Assembly: GCF_010548305.1 (NCBI RefSeq)
Contig: NZ_JAAGLV010000025.1
Coordinates: 1 to 64,000, forward strand
DNA from: Streptomyces sp. SID13031
Lineage (GTDB): Bacteria; Actinomycetota; Actinomycetes; Propionibacteriales; Kribbellaceae
DNA length: 64,000 bases
Direction: 5' to 3'
The notes beneath the pieces are model-generated. The model saw only the letters and a program-made list of their open reading frames with translations, did no database searches and was not told the DNA's origin. The stretch's first letter is position 1. Every line of letters starts with the position of its first letter. The position numbers and the translations under genes are program-made. Positions 44,725 through 52,541 of the stretch are shown piece after piece.

Positions 44725-45642
44725 ATGCGCAAAGTGATTCAACGGAGTTTGGGTGGTCCTGAGGCCCTTGAGGTCGTCGAGGTCGATGTCCCCGAGCCTG
44801 GGATGGCCGAGGTTCTCGTCGAAGTCAAGGCGGCGGGCGTCAATCCCGTCGACTGGAAGGTCCGCAGGGGCGGTCTGGGGTACCTTCCTTTCTCGGTCGG
44901 TTGGGACGTGTCTGGGGTCGTGAGAGGGATCGGCCCGGGAGTGACCAGGTTCCAGGTCGGGGACGAGGTTTTCGGCATGCCCCGGTTCCCGCTCGAGGCG
45001 GCGGCCTATGCGGAATTCGTGACCGGGCCGTCACGCCAGTTCGCTCTCAAGCCCTCCGGGATGAGCCATGTGCAGGCGGCGGGTCTCTCCCTGGCAGGTC
45101 TTACTGCGTGGCAGGCCTTGGTGAGCACGGCCGGGCTGGAGGCCGGGCAGCGCGTTCTGATTCCGGCGGGGGGCGGCGGTGTCGGCCATCTGGCGGTCCA
45201 GATCGCGAAGAGCCGCGGGGCGTATGTCATCGCGACGGCGAGCACGGCGAAGCATGACTTCGTCCGTGGCCTGGGAGCTGACGAGGTGATCGACTACAGG
45301 AGCGTGGACGTCGGCTCCCATGTGGCTGGTGTCGATGTCCTCCTGGCCACCGTCGCCGGCCAGCTCCGGGAACTGGAGGGAACGCTGACGCCTGGCGGCT
45401 GGGTCATTGCCCTGAACGGCGCGGACGCCGAAGCGGTGCAGCAGCTGTCGAACCGGGGTTTGCACGCCGTCTTCATGCTGGTTGAGCCCGACCGCGCCGA
45501 CTTGGAGGCCCTCGCCGCCTTGGTCCGATCAGGCGCACTCACCGTGCACATCGACCAGATCTTCCCGCTGGAGCAGGTCGCCGAAGCACATCGGTTCGGC
45601 GAGCAGGGACGGTCCACCGGAAAGATCATCCTGTCCCCGTGA
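44725..45642 (+). CDS. Zinc-independent MDR oxidoreductase (quinone reductase-like)
   Basis: 305 residues. GroES-like N-terminus (VLVEVKAAGVNPVDWKVRRG), then GAGLxGLTAWQAL-type helix and the Rossmann motif IPAGGGGVGHLAVQIAKSRG near residue 150, ADEVIDYR and a C-terminal FPLEQVAEAHRFGEQGRSTG with GKIILSP. NADPH-dependent reductase of enones or quinones. No zinc ligands. Stands alone before a hairpin. Confidence 0.88.
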   Translation: MRKVIQRSLGGPEALEVVEVDVPEPGMAEVLVEVKAAGVNPVDWKVRRGGLGYLPFSVGWDVSGVVRGIGPGVTRFQVGDEVFGMPRFPLEAAAYAEFVTGPSRQFALKPSGMSHVQAAGLSLAGLTAWQALVSTAGLEAGQRVLIPAGGGGVGHLAVQIAKSRGAYVIATASTAKHDFVRGLGADEVIDYRSVDVGSHVAGVDVLLATVAGQLRELEGTLTPGGWVIALNGADAEAVQQLSNRGLHAVFMLVEPDRADLEALAALVRSGALTVHIDQIFPLEQVAEAHRFGEQGRSTGKIILSP

Positions 45643-45721
45643 GCCAACCGCACCCACAAGGTCAGTGGGCTCAGTCGGTCCCCAACACACCGGTATCGGC
45701 GACATCGAGGACGTCGACCTC

Positions 45722-45740
45722 ACGGTCCTAGCAGGACCGT
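45722..45740 (+). terminator. Short hairpin after the MDR gene
   Basis: ACGGTCCT and AGGACCGT around AGC, 80 bp after the stop. Confidence 0.5.
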
Positions 45741-45760
45741 CGAACCGAGGACATCGATAA

Positions 45761-45794
45761 GGTTGGGGAGTGCTTTGGGGTGCGCCCTGACGCG
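45761..45794 (+). promoter_or_regulatory. Paired G-tract element upstream of the peptide/hydrolase operon
   Basis: TTGGGGAGTGCTTTGGGGTG then CGCCCTGACGCGG, 79 bp before ATG 45873. Reference copy for the consensus. Confidence 0.75.
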
Positions 45795-45872
45795 GTCGAG
45801 CACGGCCGGCGCGATCATTTCAGAAGGCTTTAGGCAACTATCTGATGTGTCGACTGCTTTGGAGGAAGCACG

Positions 45873-46028
45873 ATGCATAGGGTCTGCCTGACCATCGCGA
45901 TCGCGCTCGGACCGCTGGCCAGCCTGGCTTCACAGGCCATCGCCAACCCCATGATCACCGATCGCGCACCTTCACCCCAAGCGCAAGGAATGGCTCCGAT
46001 CAATGAAGTCGATCTACCGCAGTACTGA
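45873..46028 (+). CDS. Short secreted peptide, overlapping the hydrolase gene
   Basis: 51 residues. ATG 45873 with GGAGG at 45861-45865. Signal peptide MHRVCLTIAIALGPLASLAS with cleavage near SQAIA; the mature remainder is about 27 residues ending MAPINEVDLPQY. Its last 26 bases overlap the hydrolase start in another frame. The same layout (GGAAGCACGATG, hydrophobic leader, EVDLPQ in the shifted frame) occurs in the decayed copy at 23243. Secreted signal, hydrolase leader split off by an indel, or translation-coupling leader are all possible. Confidence 0.6.
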   Translation: MHRVCLTIAIALGPLASLASQAIANPMITDRAPSPQAQGMAPINEVDLPQY

Positions 46029-46860
46029 GGGGCGAGAGATCGTGCGGGGATGGTGCGTTGATCGGCTTAGCGCGTGGTCAATGCCGCACGAGTGTGTTGT
46101 CTCGTATGCCCACGGCGCGCAGACGCATCTGGTAGTCGCAGGCTCGGGTACTACCACCGTCGTCTTCGTCCCAGGCACAAACTTCAACGCGGCCGTCTCC
46201 CTTCCTCTGGGCGCAGCTCTGTCGCGGCGATACCGGGTGATCATTCCCGACGTGCCCGGTCAGCCCGGGCTCAGTTCGGACGAGCGTGATCGGTCAAGTC
46301 GCGGCTTGGCCTGGTACGGCGCCTGGTTGGACGACGTGGTAGAACTTGCGGCGGACGGCGGCGGTCCGGTGGTCGTCATGGGCCACTCCTTTGGTGGCGC
46401 GATCGCTCTTTCGGCGCGATCGCCCGCCATCAGCGGTCGAGTGCTCGTTTCGAGCGGCGGTCTCTGCCCGCTGCAGGTGACGCCGGCGATCCTGATCGCG
46501 TCCTTGGCCTGGATCTGCCGGCCAGGTTCAAGGAGCAGCGCTCGTCTCATTAGGGCGATGTCCGCTCCCGGCCGGGAGCCACGGGGTGACCTCGTGGAAT
46601 GGATGACTCTAGTCGCGAGACACAGTCGCTCCAGCGGCGCCCCAGGTCAAGCAACGATCGTTGCCAACACCATTCCGACGGTGCTCACGACTGGTACGCG
46701 CGATGTCTTCGTGCCACCAGGCAGGCTCGCCCCGGCGGCGCATCGCAAGTTGGGCCTCGAAGTGGACGCAGTCACCGACGGCGGCCATCTGTTGGTCGAA
46801 GAGTGCCCGGAGCACCTAACCGCGTTGGTCGACCACTTAATCGTTCGTCATGGACTCTAG
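46003..46860 (+). CDS. Alpha/beta-hydrolase
   Basis: 285 residues. Core strands VVFVPG and VIIPDVPGQPGLSSDERD, nucleophile elbow VMGHSFGGAIALS (Ser near 128), acid in GTRDVFVPP and His in DGGHLLVEE. Resembles small esterases or haloperoxidase-like hydrolases. ATG 46003 lies inside the end of the short secreted peptide gene, so translation is probably coupled. If the peptide frame and this frame were once joined, the enzyme would have been secreted. A decayed paralogue lies at 23243-24045. Confidence 0.85.
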   Translation: MKSIYRSTEGREIVRGWCVDRLSAWSMPHECVVSYAHGAQTHLVVAGSGTTTVVFVPGTNFNAAVSLPLGAALSRRYRVIIPDVPGQPGLSSDERDRSSRGLAWYGAWLDDVVELAADGGGPVVVMGHSFGGAIALSARSPAISGRVLVSSGGLCPLQVTPAILIASLAWICRPGSRSSARLIRAMSAPGREPRGDLVEWMTLVARHSRSSGAPGQATIVANTIPTVLTTGTRDVFVPPGRLAPAAHRKLGLEVDAVTDGGHLLVEECPEHLTALVDHLIVRHGL

Positions 46861-46945
46861 GCTTGCCTAGCGTCGCTGCCCATCGTGATCCTCCGAGGCG
46901 ACCACCGAACTCTTAGGTCCAAGTAACTCCCTCCGTCTGCCGGTG

Positions 46946-49780
46946 TTAGGCAGGAGCCTCTTGGATCTCCAGGTGCTCGTTAAGCTGCCGTCGCTGGGTG
47001 ATGCCGAGCTTGCGATAGACAGCCGACAGATGGACCTCAACGGTCTTGATCGTCACGAACAGTTCCTGGGCAATCTGACGGTTCGTGAGGTCTCGGACCG
47101 CTAGATCGGCCACCCGGCGTTCGCTCGTCGTCAGGGAACCAGCTCCGCTGGTCATCATCCGCCGCGGCCGGGCTCCCGAAGCCCGTAGCTCGGTTCGCGC
47201 GAACTCGACTACCGGCGCTGCGCCACAGCGGTATGCCAGCTCCAACCCTGTAGCCAAAGGTGTCCTCGCCTCCACCCTCGCGTTTCCTCGCCGTAGGGCA
47301 GCCCCAAGATCCACCAAGGCTTTAGCGTGCTCGAGCCTCGCCGTAGACCCGGTCAGGACATCAACCGCTTCATGCAATAGGTCAAGCCCGGCCTCCCCAC
47401 GCGCGATCCGGCCCGCCACCCGTATCGCCCGGCCAAGGGCGAACGGCGCGCCCCAGCGCCGGGCAAGCTCGATCTCCGCGAACGCCAGACGCGTCGCCTC
47501 GGCCGTTCGGCCAAGTGCGTACAGGGACAGCGCCGCCTGTGAGCGCCAGGCGACGACTGCGGGGTTGTCCCCGTTCGCATGCTCGGCGAATCGCGCACCC
47601 GAGGCGAGCGCCGACTGCAAGGCCGCCTCGTGCTGTCCTTGCGCGGCAGCCACGCGCGCACTCGACAGCAACGGATAGAAGTACAGGCCAACAGTTGGCA
47701 GCGGATCATGAATGTTCAACTGCGACAGAAGGGCCCGCGCATCATCGATCTTGCCGGCTTCAACCAGGGTGTCGGCGAGCATGGCGTTGATGACGGGGAG
47801 AGCCAGGGAGAACCCGGTCAGTGCAGCGAGGCGTTGTGATTCGCGGATGTCAGTCTCCGCCTCAGCTAGCTCACCCTGTTGTAGCCAACCAAGACCGCGG
47901 TAGGCGTGGGCAGTGGTGAGCGTTGACAACACACCGCCGCGCCTGGCCTGTGCGATTGCTGCGGTGAATCCGGACATCCCCTCCGCTGCCCCCGCCATGA
48001 TCAGCGCCAAGAACGGCGATGCGGCGAGCATGACACCCTGGCCCGCCGCACTACGGATGGCTGGATCGACAGAGAGTCTCCTGGTCCGGTCAATGGATTG
48101 CGGATCGCCGACGTAAGCGTCGTGGCCACCGACTATCCCGTCGAGGAGCTTGCCTCCCAGGCTGTCAAGCGGTGGAAGCACTCGGGCGTCGTCGACCTTG
48201 GTCACGGTCGCAGCAACGCCCGTCGCCACCAAGGACGCGTTTATGAGGACTGCGCGCAGCGTGCGGCAGAGATCCTGTTCAGAGGCCGGAAGATCCGCGA
48301 TCGCGTCGGTCAGCAAACCAATAGCTTCGTCGAGGTGGTCGGTGTAGAGGTAAACCAACCCGAGAACATGCGCAACCTGCGCCCGCGCGACTGGGTCGGT
48401 CTGTTCGCGCACCACCGCCGCGAGGTGCTCGGCAGCCAGCGGAAGGTCCACCCTCGCCGCGGCCAGTCCCGCCTCTGTCAGCAGGTCGACCCGGAGATCG
48501 GCCGCAGGCGGCTCGGCCAATGCTCGCCGTAGATACGTGACGGACGCCTCTGGTGCACCTCTTGCCAGTGCGGCCGCAGCCGCTTGCCGCAACGCCGTCA
48601 CCGTTGCAGCATTTGCGTCAGGCGGCAGCCGCAACAGGTGCGCGGCGATCTTTTCCGGTGCGGCGCCGGCCTCTGTCAGACTGCGCACGGCCGCAGCGTG
48701 GTAGGCCGCCCGCCTACTAGGCTTCATCTGCTCGTACACAGCGGTTTGAAGCAGTGGGTGAACGTACTCGTACAGCGTGCCGTATGGGAGCTGCTCGTCA
48801 TGCCTGATAAGGCGTGCCGACTCAAGTTCGTCGATACCGCTGATCGCTTGGTTGGTGCTGATATCCGCCAGGCGCGCAGCCGTCGCAAGGTCCGCAGCTG
48901 GGCCCAGTATCGCGAACGCCTCCGCTAGGCGAACCGGCTCCGGGCGCATTCGACTCAGCTGCAGTGAGGTGCGCCTGCTCAAACTCAGTGCTCCGCCCCG
49001 CAGGATTTCTTGCCTGTTCTCCACGATGGGCAGCAGTCCATCCGCTCGCGCCGACCTGGCGAGTTCTGCGAGCAAGAACGGATTACCGCCAGTCGCCTCG
49101 TGGCAGGCGACCACGATCGCCTCGTCGGGCTCACGGCCAAAGGTCTCGGCGAGCAGCGCGGCCGCTGCCACCCGGCTCAGCGGACCAGGCCGCAAGATGG
49201 TGGTGGCGGCATCGACCGTGATCAGATCAAGCAGGTTCGTCGCAGCGCCCGGTTCGTCCGGGCGCATCCCAAGCAGCAGAAGCACTCGCAGATCTTCCAA
49301 CCGCGGCAACAAGTAGGCGATGAAGCGCAGCGACGGCTCGTCAGCCCAGTGGAGGTCATCCAGCAAGAACAGCAGCGGTGTTGTTCGCGACAAGTCCGAT
49401 GTCAGCCAGAACATGCCGTGTAGCGCGGAGAACTCGCCGGGGATACTCCCGTCGGGCCTGGACCGGAATGCGTCAAGGGCTCCCCTGGCCACATCGGACA
49501 GTCGATCGTCGGGGCCTTCACCGGCGACTAGCAACGGCTCGAACAGCTGACGCACCATTCCGAACGGATACTCACGCTCTAGCGGTGAGCCCCGGCTGGC
49601 GAGCACCCGCACGCCTCTCTCCGCTGCCGACCGCCGGGTCCGCTCTATCAACTGGGTCTTGCCGATGCCTGCATCGCCAGAGACCACCACCACGGCGCTT
49701 CCCCCCGCGCGCACCTCATCAACCGCCGCTTCAAGAACGCTCAGCTCAGCGTCCCGCTCGTATACGGTGGGGTCGTCCAT
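46946..49780 (-). CDS. LAL-family (MalT-type) LuxR regulator 1
   Basis: About 944 residues from ATG 49780; TTG 49816 is an alternative upstream start. N-terminal AAA/STAND ATPase with GDAGIGKTQLIERT (Walker A, about 33-46) and LLFLLDDLHWADEPSLRFIA (Walker B), then winged-helix and TPR-like repeats (about 400-850), ending in a LuxR helix-turn-helix: LTTSERRVADLAVRDLTNRQ and TIKTVEVHLSAVYRKLG. LAL proteins activate secondary-metabolite or sugar genes. Closely related to the copy at 52542-55406. A paired G-tract element overlaps its promoter region. Confidence 0.92.
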   Translation of the reverse strand: MDDPTVYERDAELSVLEAAVDEVRAGGSAVVVVSGDAGIGKTQLIERTRRSAAERGVRVLASRGSPLEREYPFGMVRQLFEPLLVAGEGPDDRLSDVARGALDAFRSRPDGSIPGEFSALHGMFWLTSDLSRTTPLLFLLDDLHWADEPSLRFIAYLLPRLEDLRVLLLLGMRPDEPGAATNLLDLITVDAATTILRPGPLSRVAAAALLAETFGREPDEAIVVACHEATGGNPFLLAELARSARADGLLPIVENRQEILRGGALSLSRRTSLQLSRMRPEPVRLAEAFAILGPAADLATAARLADISTNQAISGIDELESARLIRHDEQLPYGTLYEYVHPLLQTAVYEQMKPSRRAAYHAAAVRSLTEAGAAPEKIAAHLLRLPPDANAATVTALRQAAAAALARGAPEASVTYLRRALAEPPAADLRVDLLTEAGLAAARVDLPLAAEHLAAVVREQTDPVARAQVAHVLGLVYLYTDHLDEAIGLLTDAIADLPASEQDLCRTLRAVLINASLVATGVAATVTKVDDARVLPPLDSLGGKLLDGIVGGHDAYVGDPQSIDRTRRLSVDPAIRSAAGQGVMLAASPFLALIMAGAAEGMSGFTAAIAQARRGGVLSTLTTAHAYRGLGWLQQGELAEAETDIRESQRLAALTGFSLALPVINAMLADTLVEAGKIDDARALLSQLNIHDPLPTVGLYFYPLLSSARVAAAQGQHEAALQSALASGARFAEHANGDNPAVVAWRSQAALSLYALGRTAEATRLAFAEIELARRWGAPFALGRAIRVAGRIARGEAGLDLLHEAVDVLTGSTARLEHAKALVDLGAALRRGNARVEARTPLATGLELAYRCGAAPVVEFARTELRASGARPRRMMTSGAGSLTTSERRVADLAVRDLTNRQIAQELFVTIKTVEVHLSAVYRKLGITQRRQLNEHLEIQEAPA

Positions 49781-49815
49781 GCTGCGAGTCTCGTCCCACG
49801 CGACGACATCCGGCA

Positions 49816-49845
49816 AGGGGACGCACCGGAAGCACTCCTAGGTTC
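49816..49845 (-). promoter_or_regulatory. Paired G-tract element upstream of LAL regulator 1
   Basis: Minus strand CCTAGGAGTGCTTCCGGTGC then GTCCCCTTG; 36 bp before ATG 49780. Shares GGAGTGCTT and GGTGCG with the copy at 45761, though the first G-tract is short. Confidence 0.5.
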
Positions 49846-50134
49846 TCTGGTAAGCGCGAAGTCCCCCAGCAAACGCTGATGGCCATGCGCCTTCCAATCT
49901 ACGCTCGGCTGAGACGCTCATCCCGATCGATCGACAAGCGATCGAGCTCGCGCGCCTGCAGGGCTGGGACAGTTCGGGGCGGATCCGCTCCGAACTGATT
50001 CCCGATAGCCCAAGCCATCTCCGCTGGTAGCAACGGTCACGACAGGACACCGCAGCGGACGTGCGCCCTCCGCCGGCGCCCTCAGCAGGTCGGCACATCG
50101 GCTGGATTTCGGCGATCATGTCGCCCACAGAGAC

Positions 50135-51592
50135 CTAGCTGATCCTCGACATACAGGTCATGTCCGTCTTCTTGGTGTACTTCAATGTCACTGGGTCATA
50201 TCTGACCAAAGCCCGCATATTCACGCAGTAATACATACCTTGCCCTTGCACCACCGCGTAGTTATAGAAGGCAATGTCTCGCTCGTCGGCTGTTGTGTCG
50301 TCGATGCCGAGTTCCCATCCGAAAGGGCCCTCTTCCTGAATCACACTTTCCGTGATCCACACCACCGGCAAGGGATAGGGTTGGCTAATAGCTTTTCGAT
50401 TGCTGTTCGGGAAACTACGAAGGAACCCTTCCACTTCAGCGGACTCAGTGAATCTGACCTCGAAGTCTGGCCATCGAAGCCCCTGCTCGATACGTGCTTG
50501 CCGGAAGGCCATCATCATGGCGCCGGCCTGAGCAGCCAGCGTTGTGGATAAACCCCGGGATCCGGAGCCTTGTTCAGCATAGAGTTTCGTGCCAGGTCTC
50601 CTGTATCCGATCGTCCAGTCGCCTAGGTCAGGAGCTTCCGTTTCCACCTGGACGCTCAAATGGTCCTCGATCGTCGAAACCTTGTGCGCGTAAATTGTTC
50701 GGCCGATCCCCTCTCTTGCAATCACCATCCCATTGATGGCTACGGTATTTCCCCATCGTTCTGAATAGAGCGGAGCGCCGGAATCTCCAGGAACTATAAG
50801 CACGCCAGGACTCGTTGCGACGATGAGGTCGCGAATCCATTCGTCGCTATCGTGAATTTCTGCATTCAGGCTTGTAACTTCTGCGCCACATCGCGCTCCG
50901 GTGATTGCTCCACTGACACAGACCCGATCTGTACGTATGGGGTCCTCAGCAGCAACGACCGTACTCTGATTAACAGCAACCCCGTCGACGATGCGCGGAT
51001 CCGTGTAAATCCTCGGAGTGTGCACACCACCTCCCTCGATGGCAATCATGTCAAATTCAGCGTCTGCCCACTCCCCCGTTGCAACACCGAAGCGCTCGGG
51101 GCCAGAGGTCAGTTCATCGCCGTTGTTGGCGCAGTGGCCTGCAGTTACCGAACCCCAGTTTCCACCGGGGAAGACTACCGTGAAACCAGAAGTGCAATTG
51201 GCGCCTGATGGACCCCTAACTTTGGCTCCCCCGAAGTGCGCCTCCGCATCGGCCAGTCGGCCACCCTGAGTCCGGGCCACCAACTCATAGGATACGTCCA
51301 CACGGTCACCCAAGGCTCTAATCAGCGCTTGCCCGATCTCCATGTCTTCAGGCGCGAAACTGACCCGATACTTGTTTCCACTGGGATCCAAATAGACAGA
51401 AAAGGTCGCGTTACGCGCATTCGGATGCCATTCAAGACCGTGAATTACACTATCAGCCTCCTGCAGCAGTGCGCTTTCGGCCATCAACTCAACCCCGGTT
51501 CGAGTCGAATAGGCCTGCCCAGCCTGCGCTACACTTCCCGAGGCCACAAAAATAGCGGCAGCCACGGCAACAGCCTTAACCTTGTTAACCAC
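50135..51592 (-). CDS. Secreted trypsin/streptogrisin-like serine protease
   Basis: 485 residues. GTG 51592 with AGGAGG seven bases upstream; signal peptide VKAVAVAAAIFVASGSVAQA. A pro-segment (about 30-120, with GLEWHPNARNATFSVYLDPS) precedes the chymotrypsin fold: VTAGHC (His153), DAEFDMIAIE (Asp181) and VPGDSGAP (Ser271). A C-terminal extension of about 170 residues (FEVRFTESAEVEGFLRSFPN, GQGMYYCVNM) is shared with the decayed copy at 19639. Extracellular proteolysis; the target and the extension's role are unknown. A palindromic G-tract lies 70 bp upstream. Confidence 0.88.
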   Translation of the reverse strand: MVNKVKAVAVAAAIFVASGSVAQAGQAYSTRTGVELMAESALLQEADSVIHGLEWHPNARNATFSVYLDPSGNKYRVSFAPEDMEIGQALIRALGDRVDVSYELVARTQGGRLADAEAHFGGAKVRGPSGANCTSGFTVVFPGGNWGSVTAGHCANNGDELTSGPERFGVATGEWADAEFDMIAIEGGGVHTPRIYTDPRIVDGVAVNQSTVVAAEDPIRTDRVCVSGAITGARCGAEVTSLNAEIHDSDEWIRDLIVATSPGVLIVPGDSGAPLYSERWGNTVAINGMVIAREGIGRTIYAHKVSTIEDHLSVQVETEAPDLGDWTIGYRRPGTKLYAEQGSGSRGLSTTLAAQAGAMMMAFRQARIEQGLRWPDFEVRFTESAEVEGFLRSFPNSNRKAISQPYPLPVVWITESVIQEEGPFGWELGIDDTTADERDIAFYNYAVVQGQGMYYCVNMRALVRYDPVTLKYTKKTDMTCMSRIS

Positions 51593-51661
51593 TCTTACCT
51601 CCTAGCAGCATTTTATTTGAGCGTCGACCATTCCATGGTCTGTCACCGCCAGCGCTTCGAC

Positions 51662-51682
51662 AGTGGGGGACACCCCCCAAGT
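51662..51682 (-). promoter_or_regulatory. Palindromic G-tract element upstream of the protease
   Basis: Minus strand TTGGGGGGTGTCCCCCACTG, 70 bp before GTG 51592. First tract matches the consensus; the second is inverted. Confidence 0.4.
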
Positions 51683-52049
51683 ACGACACCTCAGGTTTGC
51701 GCTCCGCCGAGGCCGTGGCCGGACGCCTCCTGCGAGCATCAGGCTGGCTCGTTCTTAGAAAGCCACAAGCGACGGATGCGGTCGCTTCGCCAAGCTCGGC
51801 GTTGCGGATCCGGGCGACATCAGCCCGGAGCTTCCTCGTGCTGTTGAGTCGGGTGCGTGGTGTTGGAGTCGCGGGCTGGGCGTGATTCTGTGGCTGACCT
51901 CGTGGCCCGACTGGGATCCGCCACAACGGTGGCATCGCGCAACACGAACTCCGGCTGTAGTTCTACCTGTGGCGCGTTCAAGCCCCAGGCGTTTTGGTCG
52001 GTCCTCGGACCGACCGTGGCCAGGGGTTAGGCCCGATGCCGCTGCGAAG
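51683..52049. other. No gene seen
   Basis: Several frames are open by chance of GC content but none has a start site or motif; the stretch lies between the protease promoter and the DUF7455-like remnant. Confidence 0.5.
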
Positions 52050-52251
52050 CGTGTGTTATCGATAATCCGCGCGCCTGCGGCGACCAATCCTGGGCGATAC
52101 TTGTTGGCGTGGTGAACGCAGAACCGAAGCGCGCCACTAGGTAGCACCGCGGAGATGTGGCACGGGCCGAACATCGGTCACATCTGTTCTCCTCGATGTT
52201 CGCTTCCTCACGCGGTCTGACATCGATTCCGTTCTCTTCGCTCGTCGTCAT
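52050..52251 (-). pseudogene. DUF7455-like zinc protein with one frameshift
   Basis: ATG 52251 with GAGGAGG five bases upstream: TTSEENGIDVRPREEANIEE then NRCDRCSARAT; after an indel near 52165 the next frame gives ISAVLPSGALRFCVHHANKY and AGARIIDN. All zinc ligands are present across the two frames. Third member of the family in the window. A G-tract (TTGGGGTCGTCACCCCGTCG, 52311-52333) lies 60 bp upstream. Confidence 0.7.
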
Positions 52252-52541
52252 GAATGCCTCCTCGAACTGCTACATCGAATGAGCTGCTTCGACGATGCGC
52301 GCGCTCGGGCTCCGACGGGGTGACGACCCCAAGAAAGAGTCGTTGACCCGAAGAGGAAGGGCCGGCACGGTACCGGCGCTGTCAATGCCTGCATCATCGT
52401 GAAGACCAGGTGACATTGGTTCTGCAGCAGGGCGAGCGAGTCCTCGGCCCGGCAGATTCCTTTGTACAGAACCGCACAACGCGCGAGTGATGTCCGACGT
52501 CGAACGAACCGTGCCTGGGATCGACAACAAAGCCAGGAGCG

